This document shows positions 26,520 through 35,806 of a stretch of 64,000 nt of DNA, piece after piece. The position numbers were made by a program, and so were the translations under genes. This stretch comes from DATLMR01 sp035634255 (GTDB taxonomy: Bacteria > Acidobacteriota > Blastocatellia > UBA7656). The stretch covers positions 1 to 64,000 of the forward strand of contig DASQDI010000089.1 in NCBI GenBank assembly GCA_035634255.1, read 5' to 3'. The notes beneath the pieces are model-generated. The model was given only the letters and a program-made list of their open reading frames with translations. It was not told the origin of the DNA and did no database searches. The first letter of the stretch is position 1, and each line of letters opens with the position of its first letter.

Positions 26520-26792
26520 ATGAAGCGTTTTGGTAATTTTGCCTGTGCAATTACTCTCTCTATGTTGCTGGTCGCCGGGAGTGCCCTTGCCGGGGTCACT
26601 ACCCCCAATCCGACTCCGCCGCCACCGCCGGAAGTCAAAGTCACGGGCGTCACCACGCCCAATCCGGAGCCTCCGCCTCCTTCGAGCATAAGACTCGGAA
26701 CAGACCAGACGGCTTATCAAACATCGGGGAGCTTAAGCCTGTTCGAACTGGTCGTGATCATTATGTCAAACATGGGATCCAATCTGCTGTAG
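26520..26792 (+). CDS. Small secreted proline-rich peptide
   Basis: A 90-residue protein with a clear signal peptide, MKRFGNFACAITLSMLLV ending at SALA (residue 24). The mature part holds two near-identical units, GVTTPNPTPPPP and GVTTPNPEPPPP (separated by EVKVT), then a linker and a hydrophobic tail (SLFELVVIIMSNMGSNLL). AAAAGGAG lies 8 nt before the ATG. Family unknown. The head-to-head arrangement with a TPR protein recalls peptide/receptor pairs, but no evidence of processing is visible. Confidence 0.65.
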   Translation: MKRFGNFACAITLSMLLVAGSALAGVTTPNPTPPPPPEVKVTGVTTPNPEPPPPSSIRLGTDQTAYQTSGSLSLFELVVIIMSNMGSNLL

Positions 26793-27193
26793 CTGCAAGG
26801 CGACAGCCTGAACTCCCCTCCCCTCCGGCTCCACTTCATCGCCCGCGAGACGGCGATAAAGTAGGGGTGTGCCGATGCGCCGATTCTACTTTTTGCTCTA
26901 GGAATGTCAAGCATTTTACGCTGTCGTAACCTGCGCGCCCGAGGCCGAGCGCGTCGCCCTGCCGCCTTGCCGCCGGATAATCCGGGCCAGCCTCGGGCGC
27001 ACGGCCTCACTATAACGGCTGGCAGTACTCGGCTTAGGCCCGCGGGCGCGGGCGGCGGGCCCGATACTTTGAGTTGTCAGGGGAGGGATTCGATTCAAAG
27101 TTGCGGAGTGCGGAAGAGGGAATAAAATCGAGACTTTTTCTGATATTCTCTATCAGGCTCTTGCCCGGCGACAACCATCAGGAGGGGGATGAT
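26793..27193. other. Structured intergenic region
   Basis: About 400 nt without a gene. It contains a perfect 11-bp inverted repeat, GCGCCCGAGGC (26935-26945) and GCCTCGGGCGC (26990-27000), enclosing a second palindrome, CCGGATAATCCGG (about 26972-26984). This could form a long branched hairpin and act as a terminator of the peptide gene. Promoter-like sequence for the downstream operon should lie after 27020. Confidence 0.45.
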
Positions 27194-28465
27194 ATGACCA
27201 GCGAGATTAACGAAGAAAAGTCGGCCGCGCGGTCTCCAGTCGTGACCGGCAACACGCGATTCACCAGAAGCACGGGCGCGGTGCTCTTCTGGCTGGTCAT
27301 CCTTCAGTTCTTCTCCGCCCTGCTCTTTTTCGGCATCTGCGTCAACTGGGAGATGCCCGGCTGGATATCTTACAGCTTCGTGCGCGCGGTCCACTTCTTC
27401 GTGGGGTTCATGCTCATCCCGCTCGTGGCTTTGAAACTGTTCACGACGAGCTGGAAGGCGGCCGGTTATTACATGGGGCGGCCCCTTTACAGAAGAGAAG
27501 GGCCGCCCGCGTGGTACAACCGCCTGCTCTCCCCGATCATGGGCCTGCTATTCATCGCGTCCCTCTGGAGCGGGGTCGCGATGTGGGGCTCGTACGAGCA
27601 CCTCTTCCCCATACCTTACCTTTATCACGATTACGCCGTCGTGCAGTGGCACCTCTGGTCCTCCTCGTTTCTGGTGGCGCTCGCGGTCTTCCACATGGCT
27701 GTCCACTTCGGGGAGTCGTTCCGCCGCCGCGCGCGCAGAGAGAGGGAAGACGCCGGGAGACCCGAGCCCGCGGGCCCGCGCCTCGGACGCCGTGCGGCCC
27801 TCGGCGGCTTCACAGGCGCGGCGGTCGCCCTCGCGCTCTCCGCGGCGCAATGGCCCTGGCCGCGCCTCTCATGGCTTTCGAAATACCGTGACGGGGATGG
27901 CCCGCTCGACTACCCCGTGGTCAATTATTTCGGCGGGGGCACTAAGATAGACGTTGGCAAGTGGAGGCTGAAAGTGACGGGGGAGGTGGCCAATCCGCTT
28001 GAGTTATCCTACGATGAATTACTGCGGCTCCCTAGCGTCGAGGTGGAACTCCCTCTGCAGTGCGTTCAGGGCTGGCGGATAGAGAGGAGATGGCGGGGCG
28101 TCCCCCTCAAGGCCCTGTACGAGATGGCGGGCGCGGCGAGCGGGTTCCGCAGCGTCTACGTGCATTCGGCGTCGGGCTATCACTTCACCAACCACGCCTA
28201 TCAGCATCTCCGGGATGAGGCTCTGCTGGTGACGCACGTAAATGGGGTGCGGCTGAACGACGAGCATGGGTTCCCGGCCCGCATACTGCTGCCGGGGCTG
28301 CCGGGCCAGAACTGCCCCAAGTGGGTGGACCGTCTGGAAGTCCGCATGGAGGAAGCGCCGCGTTATTACGGGCCGAACTTCTACGGGCAGGGCAGCCCGG
28401 TCGGCGCGCTCACGGAGCCGACGAGGGAGTACCTGGCTCCGGGGAGCGCGGGGCTGGAGCCATGA
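27194..28465 (+). CDS. Cytochrome b561-type/molybdopterin oxidoreductase fusion
   Basis: A 423-residue membrane protein. Four helices (about 27-50, 60-85, 112-130, 148-172) with H67, H153, H167 and H171 suggest a di-haem cytochrome b561-like anchor. A further hydrophobic segment (203-219) after GRRAAL leads to a sulfite-oxidase/MsrP-type molybdopterin domain, with the Mo-ligand cysteine C290 in ELPLQCVQGW. The Moco domain probably faces the periplasm and exchanges electrons with the b haems. GGAGGGGG precedes ATG 27194. Its stop overlaps the next start (ATGA), so it is coupled to the thioredoxin/NHL protein. Confidence 0.85.
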   Translation: MTSEINEEKSAARSPVVTGNTRFTRSTGAVLFWLVILQFFSALLFFGICVNWEMPGWISYSFVRAVHFFVGFMLIPLVALKLFTTSWKAAGYYMGRPLYRREGPPAWYNRLLSPIMGLLFIASLWSGVAMWGSYEHLFPIPYLYHDYAVVQWHLWSSSFLVALAVFHMAVHFGESFRRRARREREDAGRPEPAGPRLGRRAALGGFTGAAVALALSAAQWPWPRLSWLSKYRDGDGPLDYPVVNYFGGGTKIDVGKWRLKVTGEVANPLELSYDELLRLPSVEVELPLQCVQGWRIERRWRGVPLKALYEMAGAASGFRSVYVHSASGYHFTNHAYQHLRDEALLVTHVNGVRLNDEHGFPARILLPGLPGQNCPKWVDRLEVRMEEAPRYYGPNFYGQGSPVGALTEPTREYLAPGSAGLEP

Positions 28466-30432
28466 GATCGAAGGTAAGGTTCATGATGAAAAATTCTATT
28501 TACGCAATCCTGTTGCTCGCCGCCTGTTTAAGCTCGCCGGGCGTCAGGCCGTCCGCAGCGGAGGAACAGTTCTCGATGTCGGAATACAGCGCTAAGGTGA
28601 ACGCCCCGGACTTCCCCCCGGGTGTCGAATGGCTCAACACGGACCGCCCGCTCAGCCTGCGCGACCTGCGGGGCAAAGTGGTGCTGCTCGACTTCTGGAC
28701 TTACTGCTGCATCAACTGCATCCACGTGATCCCCGACCTGAAGAAGCTCGAAGAGAAGTACGCGAAAGAGCTCGTGGTCATCGGCGTTCACTCGGCCAAG
28801 TTTCCGGGCGAGCGCGTGACTGAAAACATCCGGCAGGCCATCCTGCGCTACGAGATCGAGCACCCGGTCTTAAACGACTCCGGCATGGAGGTGTGGCAGC
28901 AGTACGCCGTGCGCGCGTGGCCCACCCTGATGTTGATCGACCCGGACGGAAAAGTTCTGGCCCAGAGGAGCGGCGAGGGGGTGTACGAGCCGTTCGACAA
29001 GCTGATCTCGAAGGTGATCGTAGAGTTCGACGCGAAGGGCAAGATCAACCGCCGCCCGCTCGAGCTGAAACTTGAGCGGCACAAGGCGCCCGCGTCGATG
29101 CTGGCCTTTCCGGGCAAGGTGCTCGCCGATGAAAAGAGCGGGCAGCTATTCATCGCGGACTCGAACCACAATCGCATAGTGGTCCTGTCGCTCAGAGACT
29201 ACTCGGTCCTGGAGGTCATCGGCACGGGCGAGACGGGGATGGGCGACGGGGGATTCGAGAAGGCCACCTTCAATCACCCGCAAGGCATGGCCTTCGACGG
29301 CAAGCGGCTCTACGTGGCCGACACCGAAAATCACGCCATACGGCGGGTCGATTTCGATAAGCGCACGGTCAGGACCATCGCGGGGACGGGCAGGCAGGCT
29401 AACACCATAGACCCGTTCGGAGGTCTCGGCATTTCCGTCGCCCTCAATTCGCCGTGGGACCTCGCCCTGCACGACGGCACGCTCTACATCGCGATGGCCG
29501 GGCCGCACCAGCTATGGCGGATGAACCCCGAGACCGGGGGGATAGTGCCGTACGCGGGCACCGGGCGCGAAGCGATAATCGATGGGCCGCTCGACAACTC
29601 GGCCCTCGCGCAGCCTTCTGGCCTGACGACCGATGGCAAAAAGCTCTACTTCGCCGACAGCGAAGTCAGCGCCATACGCTCGGCCGACCTCGACCCCGAT
29701 GGCGACGTCGAGACCATCGTGGGCGTCGGCCTGTTCGATTTCGGGGACCGCGACGGGCGCGGGGACGAGGTGCGACTCCAGCACCCGCTCGGAGTCGTCT
29801 ATCACGAAGGCGCTCTATACGTGGCCGACACCTATAACAACAAGATCAAGCGAATCTCCCCGAAAGACAGGTCCTCCGTGACCTTCCTCGGCACGGGCAA
29901 GGAGGGGCTCAAGGACGGCAAGAACGCCACGTTCGACGAGCCCGCGGGGGTGAGCGTCGCCTTCGGCAAGCTCTACATCGCCGACACGAATAATCATGCG
30001 ATCCGCGTCGCGGACCTGAAGACGAGACAGGTGGAGACGCTCCAAATCAAGGGGCTCGAAAAACTCCGCCCGCGCGCGAAGATGGAGAAGTTCGCCGGCC
30101 TCAGCCTTGAGCTTCCGGTTCAGGAGGTCGAGCCCGGAGACGCGACCCTCGCTTTACAGCTCGAACTCCCGGCCGGGTATAAGTTGAACGCGCAGGCCCC
30201 GTCTTCCGTCGCGGTCGGGGATCAGGTCTTTCGGAATCCGCGCTTCCCGCTCTCCGTGCCGATCAAATTGGGCGAGGGGGGAACGACCTTGCAGGCGACC
30301 TTCGTGCTCTATTACTGCGAGGCGGAGAAAGAGAGCCTCTGTTACTTCAAAGAAGCGAGGCTGACTCTGCCGGTGAAAGCGCGCAAGGGCTCCGGCGCTC
30401 GCCAGCTTAGCGCGACGTATAAGTTGGAATAG
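28462..30432 (+). CDS. Thioredoxin-NHL-DsbD-N-like lipoprotein (NHLRC2-like)
   Basis: A 656-residue exported protein. The signal ends in a lipobox, LAAC (C22). Residues 50-185 form a TlpA/thioredoxin-like domain with redox motif YCCINC (C82, C83, C86). Residues 210-520 are an NHL beta-propeller (repeated LYVADTENHAIRRVD and LYIADTNNHAIRVAD blades), as in NHLRC2. Residues about 530-656 resemble the DsbD N-terminal domain, with a cysteine pair in YYCEAEKESLCYF. Its ATG overlaps the stop of the molybdopterin gene, suggesting joint periplasmic redox work. It ends in TAG at element R4. Confidence 0.85.
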   Translation: MRSKVRFMMKNSIYAILLLAACLSSPGVRPSAAEEQFSMSEYSAKVNAPDFPPGVEWLNTDRPLSLRDLRGKVVLLDFWTYCCINCIHVIPDLKKLEEKYAKELVVIGVHSAKFPGERVTENIRQAILRYEIEHPVLNDSGMEVWQQYAVRAWPTLMLIDPDGKVLAQRSGEGVYEPFDKLISKVIVEFDAKGKINRRPLELKLERHKAPASMLAFPGKVLADEKSGQLFIADSNHNRIVVLSLRDYSVLEVIGTGETGMGDGGFEKATFNHPQGMAFDGKRLYVADTENHAIRRVDFDKRTVRTIAGTGRQANTIDPFGGLGISVALNSPWDLALHDGTLYIAMAGPHQLWRMNPETGGIVPYAGTGREAIIDGPLDNSALAQPSGLTTDGKKLYFADSEVSAIRSADLDPDGDVETIVGVGLFDFGDRDGRGDEVRLQHPLGVVYHEGALYVADTYNNKIKRISPKDRSSVTFLGTGKEGLKDGKNATFDEPAGVSVAFGKLYIADTNNHAIRVADLKTRQVETLQIKGLEKLRPRAKMEKFAGLSLELPVQEVEPGDATLALQLELPAGYKLNAQAPSSVAVGDQVFRNPRFPLSVPIKLGEGGTTLQATFVLYYCEAEKESLCYFKEARLTLPVKARKGSGARQLSATYKLE

Positions 30433-30536
30433 TGGTCAGGGGCCGGCGGTCAGGATTCAGTGAAGGGAGGGGATTCTATAAAGAGAGTCTCTTATCTTCA
30501 CTGGCCCCCGGCTCCTGAACACTGGCCCCTGAACCG
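30433..30536 (-). repeat. Interspersed intergenic element, copy R4
   Basis: A short (about 104 bp) copy between convergent genes, missing the TTTCGA palindrome. It keeps GGTCAGGGGCC at the left, the core GGATTCTATAAAGAGAGTCT (30471-30490), and CTGGCCCCTGAACC at the right. Both flanking genes end in TAG at the borders. Confidence 0.75.
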
Positions 30537-31646
30537 CTACTGACGGAGCCTGTAGAAGCGGAAGAAGAGGTTGTCGATGGGGAGTACCTCGACGGCCCGA
30601 AAGCCCGCCTCAAGGGCATAAGACCGAAGGGTCTCAGGTCGCATAACCGTGCCCGTCTTTCTGGAAGTAAGGTCCGCCATCCCGACCGGCAGGCAGTGAA
30701 GTACGCTCCATCCGTACATCAGCTGCTCGATCTCATCCCGCTCGCCCGTGAATTCTTCCCCGACCCTTTCGTCGACGACGATCACGGAGCCGCTCTCTCC
30801 GGCCAGGCCGCGCATAGTTTGAAGCGCGCCCACGGGGTCCGACATGTCGTGGATGCACTCGAAGGCCGTGACCAGATCGTATTGCCCTTCCAGAGTCGGG
30901 TCATTCGCATTTCGCGTGTGGAAGCTCACCCGATGGCTCACGCAGTTCTGAAGCGCGTTGGCGCGAGCCATGTCGATGGATGGGGCGTCCAGGTCGTAGC
31001 CGTCCACGCGCACTTCGGGGTAAGCCAGAGCGATGCCGATGCTCGACCACCCCGCGCCGCACCCGATGTCGGCCACGCGGGCGGGAGGGCTCGCCTTGAG
31101 CCGCGCATGAAGGTCGGGGATGGCGGGCAGCCACTCTTCGCCCATCTGCTTCAGGAACATCGCGCGATTCATGTCCGCCTGCCCCTTGCGAAGGTCGGCC
31201 CCGTACGCCTGATACGGCACGCCCGCGCCGCTTCGGTAAGCCTTCAGTAAAGTCGAGACGGGGCTGACCGCCCCGACCGCGAGTTGCGCGAGCGGCGCGA
31301 GGTAATTCAGGCTGTCGCGGTCAATCAGCACCTCCGCGTGCCCCGCGGGCAGGCGGAAGCGGCGTCCCTTCGCCTCCGCGCCCGCGTCCTCCACTTCGAG
31401 TATCCCGGCCACGGCCTGCTGTTCGAGCCACTCGCGCACGTACCGCTCGCAGGTCTGCGTCCTCGAAGCGAGCTCGGTCGAGGTGAGCGAGTCGCCCCCC
31501 GCGAGCGCGTCGTAGAACCCGAGCCGGTGGCCGATGTATACGGTGAATATATCGAATACGCCCAGAGTCGATTTCAACAATCGCTCGGCGAATGAGTCTC
31601 GCTGCCGAATTGCGGCATCGTCCGAAACTTGAAAAGCGGTGCTCAT
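30537..31646 (-). CDS. SAM-dependent methyltransferase with N-terminal winged helix (1)
   Basis: A 369-residue class I methyltransferase. The N-terminal part (GVFDIFTVYIGHRLGFYDAL to GILEVEDAG) is a winged-helix dimerisation domain as in O-methyltransferase-like Rv2258c-type proteins. The SAM loop is ARVADIGCGAGWSSIGIALA, with acidic YDLDAPS after beta 2. The start at 31646 has GGGAGAAG upstream. The substrate is unknown. It lies 38 nt downstream of a paralogous methyltransferase and ends at element R4. Confidence 0.85.
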   Translation of the reverse strand: MSTAFQVSDDAAIRQRDSFAERLLKSTLGVFDIFTVYIGHRLGFYDALAGGDSLTSTELASRTQTCERYVREWLEQQAVAGILEVEDAGAEAKGRRFRLPAGHAEVLIDRDSLNYLAPLAQLAVGAVSPVSTLLKAYRSGAGVPYQAYGADLRKGQADMNRAMFLKQMGEEWLPAIPDLHARLKASPPARVADIGCGAGWSSIGIALAYPEVRVDGYDLDAPSIDMARANALQNCVSHRVSFHTRNANDPTLEGQYDLVTAFECIHDMSDPVGALQTMRGLAGESGSVIVVDERVGEEFTGERDEIEQLMYGWSVLHCLPVGMADLTSRKTGTVMRPETLRSYALEAGFRAVEVLPIDNLFFRFYRLRQ

Positions 31647-31684
31647 ACTCTTCTCCCGAATCCTCTGGCCGGCTTGAAACCGGC

Positions 31685-32761
31685 TCACAGAGCCTTTCTT
31701 GCGACGTAATAGCTGTTAATAATGTCCTGCGTGATCTGTTTCACCTCGACGCCGGCGAAGCCCGCCTCCTCCAGCATCCGGCGGGCCGTCTCCTCGCCCC
31801 ACACCGTCCCCAGCCCATCGCCGCCCTGGGCCAGAGAGACCGTCATGCAGTGCATGCAGGAGACCGCGTAAAGATAAGGCGCTATGGGGTGGTCGAGGTT
31901 TTTATGCACGTGGCTCGAAGCGGCGATGTCCTGCATCAGGAATACCCCGTCCCGCTTCAGGGACCCGGCTATCCCCCGCAACACCTCGGCCGGGTGCGCC
32001 TGGTCGTGGATCGCGTCGAATGCCGTGATGAGCCCGTAGCGCTCGGGCTCGTCCAGAGCCGCCACGTCCTTCACTTCGAAGCGGACGTTGGACAGGCCCC
32101 GCCGCCGCGCTTCCGCCGCGGCCCCGGCTATGCCTTCTTCCGATATGTCGTAACCCGCGAAGCGGCTCTCGGGGTATGCCTCGGCCAGCAGGATCATGGC
32201 GAATCCCTTGCCGCACCCTACGTCGAGCACTTCGAGGCCGGAGCGCAGCCGCGCGTCGAGGCCCGGCACCAGAGGCACGATCTCTTTGATGAGCGCGGAG
32301 GAAAGGATCTTGCCGCCTTCCTCGGCCATCACTTCCTGAAATCTCGGGAAGGCCGAATAAGGCACGCCCCCGCCGTTGCGGAAGCTGTCGATGATGCGGT
32401 CTTCGACCGAGGCGAGCAAAGGAAGGAACTGGACGGTCGCCGCCATGTTGTTCTCCCCCGCAGCGCGCGTGAGCGCCGCCGCATGCTCTCGCGGCAGATG
32501 GTAAGAGCCCGAGGCCGGGTCGTATTCGACGATGCGGCCGGTGACGAGCGCGCCCAGCCACTCGCGGACGTACCTCTCGTTTAAGCCGGCGGCCTCGGCA
32601 ATCCGGTGGCTGGGCGAGGGCGGCAACTCGCCGAGCGCGTCGAACAGCCCGGTCCTGTGGCCGATGCTGATCATCAACGCCAGCGACCCGTCGTTCAATA
32701 TGTTGAGCATCTTCTCGGCGAATTTCTCCGCCTTCGTCTGATCCATCACTGGTGCGGTCAT
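31685..32761 (-). CDS. SAM-dependent methyltransferase with N-terminal winged helix (2)
   Basis: A 358-residue paralogue of the preceding protein with the same domain order: winged helix (LALMISIGHRTGLFDALGEL, LNERYVREWLGALVTG), then a Rossmann methyltransferase with LEVLDVGCGKGFAMILLAEA and AGYDISEEG. Shared blocks such as NGGGVPYSAF/GAGVPYQAY show recent common descent. The start at 32761 is backed by GGAGGTAATC. The two genes form a bicistronic operon, this one first. Substrate unknown. Confidence 0.85.
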   Translation of the reverse strand: MTAPVMDQTKAEKFAEKMLNILNDGSLALMISIGHRTGLFDALGELPPSPSHRIAEAAGLNERYVREWLGALVTGRIVEYDPASGSYHLPREHAAALTRAAGENNMAATVQFLPLLASVEDRIIDSFRNGGGVPYSAFPRFQEVMAEEGGKILSSALIKEIVPLVPGLDARLRSGLEVLDVGCGKGFAMILLAEAYPESRFAGYDISEEGIAGAAAEARRRGLSNVRFEVKDVAALDEPERYGLITAFDAIHDQAHPAEVLRGIAGSLKRDGVFLMQDIAASSHVHKNLDHPIAPYLYAVSCMHCMTVSLAQGGDGLGTVWGEETARRMLEEAGFAGVEVKQITQDIINSYYVARKAL

Positions 32762-32903
32762 GATTACCTCCAAAATTATGATCTCCGGCGACCGGGCCGC
32801 CGGATTATTTCTCGTCGGGATTATCATAGACAGGTCGAGACCTTAAAGTCTTTAAGGTGCGATTAAGAAATTATAAAGAATAAATCGCCGCGCGACATGT
32901 CCC

Positions 32904-33410
32904 TCATTTAGCCTTTTGATCCGGCCCGGCGTCACGGCCTCCGCCTGATGGTTTGCGCCAGTCAGGCTCGATTAATCCCGCGAGCGTGAGAATAATCAGA
33001 GTAAAGAGCGTGCTGAGCAGGGCGACGCCGAGGCTGCCGAGCCCGACGGCCACGCCTATGGCCGCCGCCATCCAGACCCCGGCCGCGGTCGTAAGCCCCT
33101 GGATGTCCCGCTCCTCGTTCAGCTTGAGGATGGACCCGGTCCCGATGAAACCGATGCCGGTGATAATGCCCTGAATCACTCGCGACAGGCCGTCCATCGA
33201 CATGCCTACGCCGGAGCAGGCCAGCACGAACACCGTCGTGCCGAGAGTGACTAGCATGTGAGTCCGCAAGCCCGCCGGTTTGCCTACTCTCTCTCTCTGA
33301 AAGCCCACGACCGCGCCGAGCAGGGTGGCGGCGAGCAGACGGATAAGCACGTGAATCAGTTGCCTCACGTTGGGCAGCCCGGCCGTTAATTCTTCCCATA
33401 AAATATCCAT
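32904..33410 (-). CDS. MgtC/SapB family inner-membrane protein
   Basis: A 168-residue protein with four predicted helices and the MgtC signatures LLGAVVGFQRERVGKPAGLRTHMLV-type segment (residues 32-57), GITGIGFIGTGSIL-like glycine motif and GLTTAAGVWMAAAIGVAVG. Family members are linked to growth in low magnesium and to control of ATP synthase or phosphate uptake. The usual C-terminal soluble ACT-like domain is absent; the tail is short and polar. Monocistronic. Confidence 0.88.
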   Translation of the reverse strand: MDILWEELTAGLPNVRQLIHVLIRLLAATLLGAVVGFQRERVGKPAGLRTHMLVTLGTTVFVLACSGVGMSMDGLSRVIQGIITGIGFIGTGSILKLNEERDIQGLTTAAGVWMAAAIGVAVGLGSLGVALLSTLFTLIILTLAGLIEPDWRKPSGGGRDAGPDQKAK

Positions 33411-33460
33411 TTTCGGCTCTCCAACCCGCGATGGCTTCGCCCGCTCTCACCGGGCGCGCT

Positions 33461-35806
33461 TTATTTGAAGCCTCGGATGAGCACGACGTTCGCCGCCCAG
33501 CGGCCGCGCACGCAGGCGAGGCGCTTGCCGTCCGGCGACCAGTCGAAGGCGAAGACTCTGTCGTTCCCGAGCTCGACCAGCTTTTTCGAAGGCCCGCCGT
33601 CGAGCGGCTGGACCCACACGCTCGAAGTCCCTATTGGGTTCTCCCCGTACGTGATGCCGCGCCCGTCCCGCGTCCACCTGAGGGGGACCGCGCCGGGCGT
33701 CGTCGCGGTAAATATCTTAAGCGGCTCCCCGCCCTCGGCCGGAATGACCGCGACCTTGTAAGACGCGCCGGGGTCGAGCTCCGAGTGAAGGCAGGCTATC
33801 AGTTTTCCGTCAGGCGAGACTTCCGGGAAAGCCGTGAAGTCGGTGGTCAGGCGCACGGGCTCGCCCCCATCGATGGGCACTTTCCACAGCGACGGGTTAT
33901 CGGAGCCTTTGGAGGTGAAGACGACCCACTTGCCATCCGGGGTGGGCGATGGGTGATCTTCGCCGCCCCCGTTCGTAAGTTGAACCGGGTTGCCGCCATC
34001 AATGTCCATCCTCCATATGTGCCGCGTGCCGGAGAGGTCGGACGCATAGAGAATGTGGCGGCCGTCGGGAGTGACCCGCGCGTACCAGACGATGGCCCGG
34101 CCCGTCATATCTCCGAGCAGGTGCCTCGGGTTGGTCCCGTCGCCTTCCATGACCGAGATGGCCGTCGAGTTGCCGACGGCCGAGTCGTAAACTATCCTGC
34201 CGTCCGGGGTCCAGCTTATTCCGGCCCTGTAGCCGCCCATGCCCAGAGTTATCTGTTCCGCGCGGGCCGGGTCTTCCGCCGGGACCATCCACACGCTCGT
34301 ATCGAGACGCCTCTGCAAAGCGATCATCGCAGACGAGTCCCGCGAAATACTGAGGCGGTTGTACTGCGAGTGGTCGTTGGTTATCCGCTCAGCCTTGCCT
34401 CCGGGGTAAGAGACCTGCCACACCTGATATGGCTCTGACGGGTGGTCGCTCGCCACCATCATCAGGGCGCTGGAATCGGAGCGCCACGCCACGGGCCCGA
34501 CCCACCGCCACCTCTGAGGCGAGATCGGCCTCAAAACGCCCTCGTCGACGTTTACCGCGACCGGGTACATGTTGATGCCGCCTTCGGCGTGGCCCGCCGC
34601 GCAGGCGATCACCTTTCCGTCGGGGGACCATGAAGGGTCTCCCAGGTTCTCGGGGTAACTTAACGACGCGAGCTCTCTTTCGCCGGTCCCGTCGGCGTTC
34701 GCGATGAAGAGCGCCGCTTCCCTCCTGTCGTTGAGCCCCCGCCGGAAAGCTATCAGAGAGCCGTCGGGGGAGAAAGAGACCGCCGTCTCCACGCGGTCCA
34801 GCAACTTCTTCGAAGGCCCGCCCAGAGAAGAGACCCTGTAGAGCGCGCGGGCCGCCGTGTTGTTCTCCCGCATTACGTAGTAGATGTAGTTGCCGTCGGG
34901 CGAAAAAGTTATGGCGTGATACTGCACCCCTGCGGGAGGGATCACGGGGCGGCTCGTGAACGTGGCCAGTTGCATGACCCACAGGCTGCTCAGCTCGGGC
35001 TTTTCAGCCGCGGCATAAGCGACGTAGTTCCCGTCGGGCGAGATCGCCGCCGAGACTATGTTGCCCGTGGTGGTCAGGCTGGCTATCGTCAGCTTCCGCG
35101 ATGGGTCGTCCGGCCCCGCCTCGATCCGCCCGCCTCCCAGGCGGCCGTAGAGCCCCACGGCCAGGGCGAGCGCGACCAGCAGAACGGACGCGAGGATGAC
35201 GGCCAGAGCTTTCCGCCGCGTGATCTTCGGAATCGGGCCGGCCGCCGGCGAGACGCCCGCGTCCGCCTGGACGCGGGGGGAAGTCTCAGAGATTTCAGGC
35301 GCGGGGCTTTTAATGTCCTGAGCAAGCGTCAGAGGCTCGAAGGCCGGGGGGTCTTCGGCCTCCGAATCCGCCTGCTCCTCCCTGACGACGATGGTGGTGC
35401 GCGTGCGTTCGGTTATCCTCAAGTCGGGCTCGTCGTCGGAGACCTCCCTGACCTCCGAGACGAAGCGGTAGCCCTGCCCCGGCACCGTCACGATATAGCG
35501 GTGGTTCACCGGGCTGTCGCCGAGCGCTTTCCTGAGGATGTAGATGTTGCGGGTGAGGCTGCCTTCCTCGACGAACGTATCGGGCCACAGCCTCTCCATA
35601 AGGTCCTGCTTGGTTACTAGCTCCCCGTTGCTTTCGATCAGCAGGAGCAGGGTGTCGAAGGCTTTCGGCGCGAGCGGCACCCCGGCCTCGTCGCGCAGCA
35701 GCAGGCGCTTCTTGGTGTCCACGCGAAAAGCCCCGAACTCGTAGAAGCGATTCCGGGGCGCGGTCATCCCCTTAAATTCTTCAGGATCGCCCTCGTACAT
35801 CTTCAC
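33461..35806 (-). CDS. Transmembrane winged-helix regulator with TolB-like beta-propeller
   Basis: A 781-residue CadC/ToxR-like protein. Residues 22-117 are an OmpR-type winged helix (FGAFRVDTKKRLLLRDE, LMERLWPDTFVEEGSLTRN, TVPGQGYRF). A Ser/Glu-rich linker leads to one helix (199-220), and residues 230-781 form a TolB/WD40-like propeller with repeated SPDGxxIAY units. The DNA-binding domain is cytoplasmic and the propeller periplasmic. I favour GTG 35806, which has GGGAGG at 6 nt spacing; the ATG at 35836 lacks a good RBS. Target genes and ligand are unknown. Confidence 0.82.
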   Translation of the reverse strand: MKMYEGDPEEFKGMTAPRNRFYEFGAFRVDTKKRLLLRDEAGVPLAPKAFDTLLLLIESNGELVTKQDLMERLWPDTFVEEGSLTRNIYILRKALGDSPVNHRYIVTVPGQGYRFVSEVREVSDDEPDLRITERTRTTIVVREEQADSEAEDPPAFEPLTLAQDIKSPAPEISETSPRVQADAGVSPAAGPIPKITRRKALAVILASVLLVALALAVGLYGRLGGGRIEAGPDDPSRKLTIASLTTTGNIVSAAISPDGNYVAYAAAEKPELSSLWVMQLATFTSRPVIPPAGVQYHAITFSPDGNYIYYVMRENNTAARALYRVSSLGGPSKKLLDRVETAVSFSPDGSLIAFRRGLNDRREAALFIANADGTGERELASLSYPENLGDPSWSPDGKVIACAAGHAEGGINMYPVAVNVDEGVLRPISPQRWRWVGPVAWRSDSSALMMVASDHPSEPYQVWQVSYPGGKAERITNDHSQYNRLSISRDSSAMIALQRRLDTSVWMVPAEDPARAEQITLGMGGYRAGISWTPDGRIVYDSAVGNSTAISVMEGDGTNPRHLLGDMTGRAIVWYARVTPDGRHILYASDLSGTRHIWRMDIDGGNPVQLTNGGGEDHPSPTPDGKWVVFTSKGSDNPSLWKVPIDGGEPVRLTTDFTAFPEVSPDGKLIACLHSELDPGASYKVAVIPAEGGEPLKIFTATTPGAVPLRWTRDGRGITYGENPIGTSSVWVQPLDGGPSKKLVELGNDRVFAFDWSPDGKRLACVRGRWAANVVLIRGFK

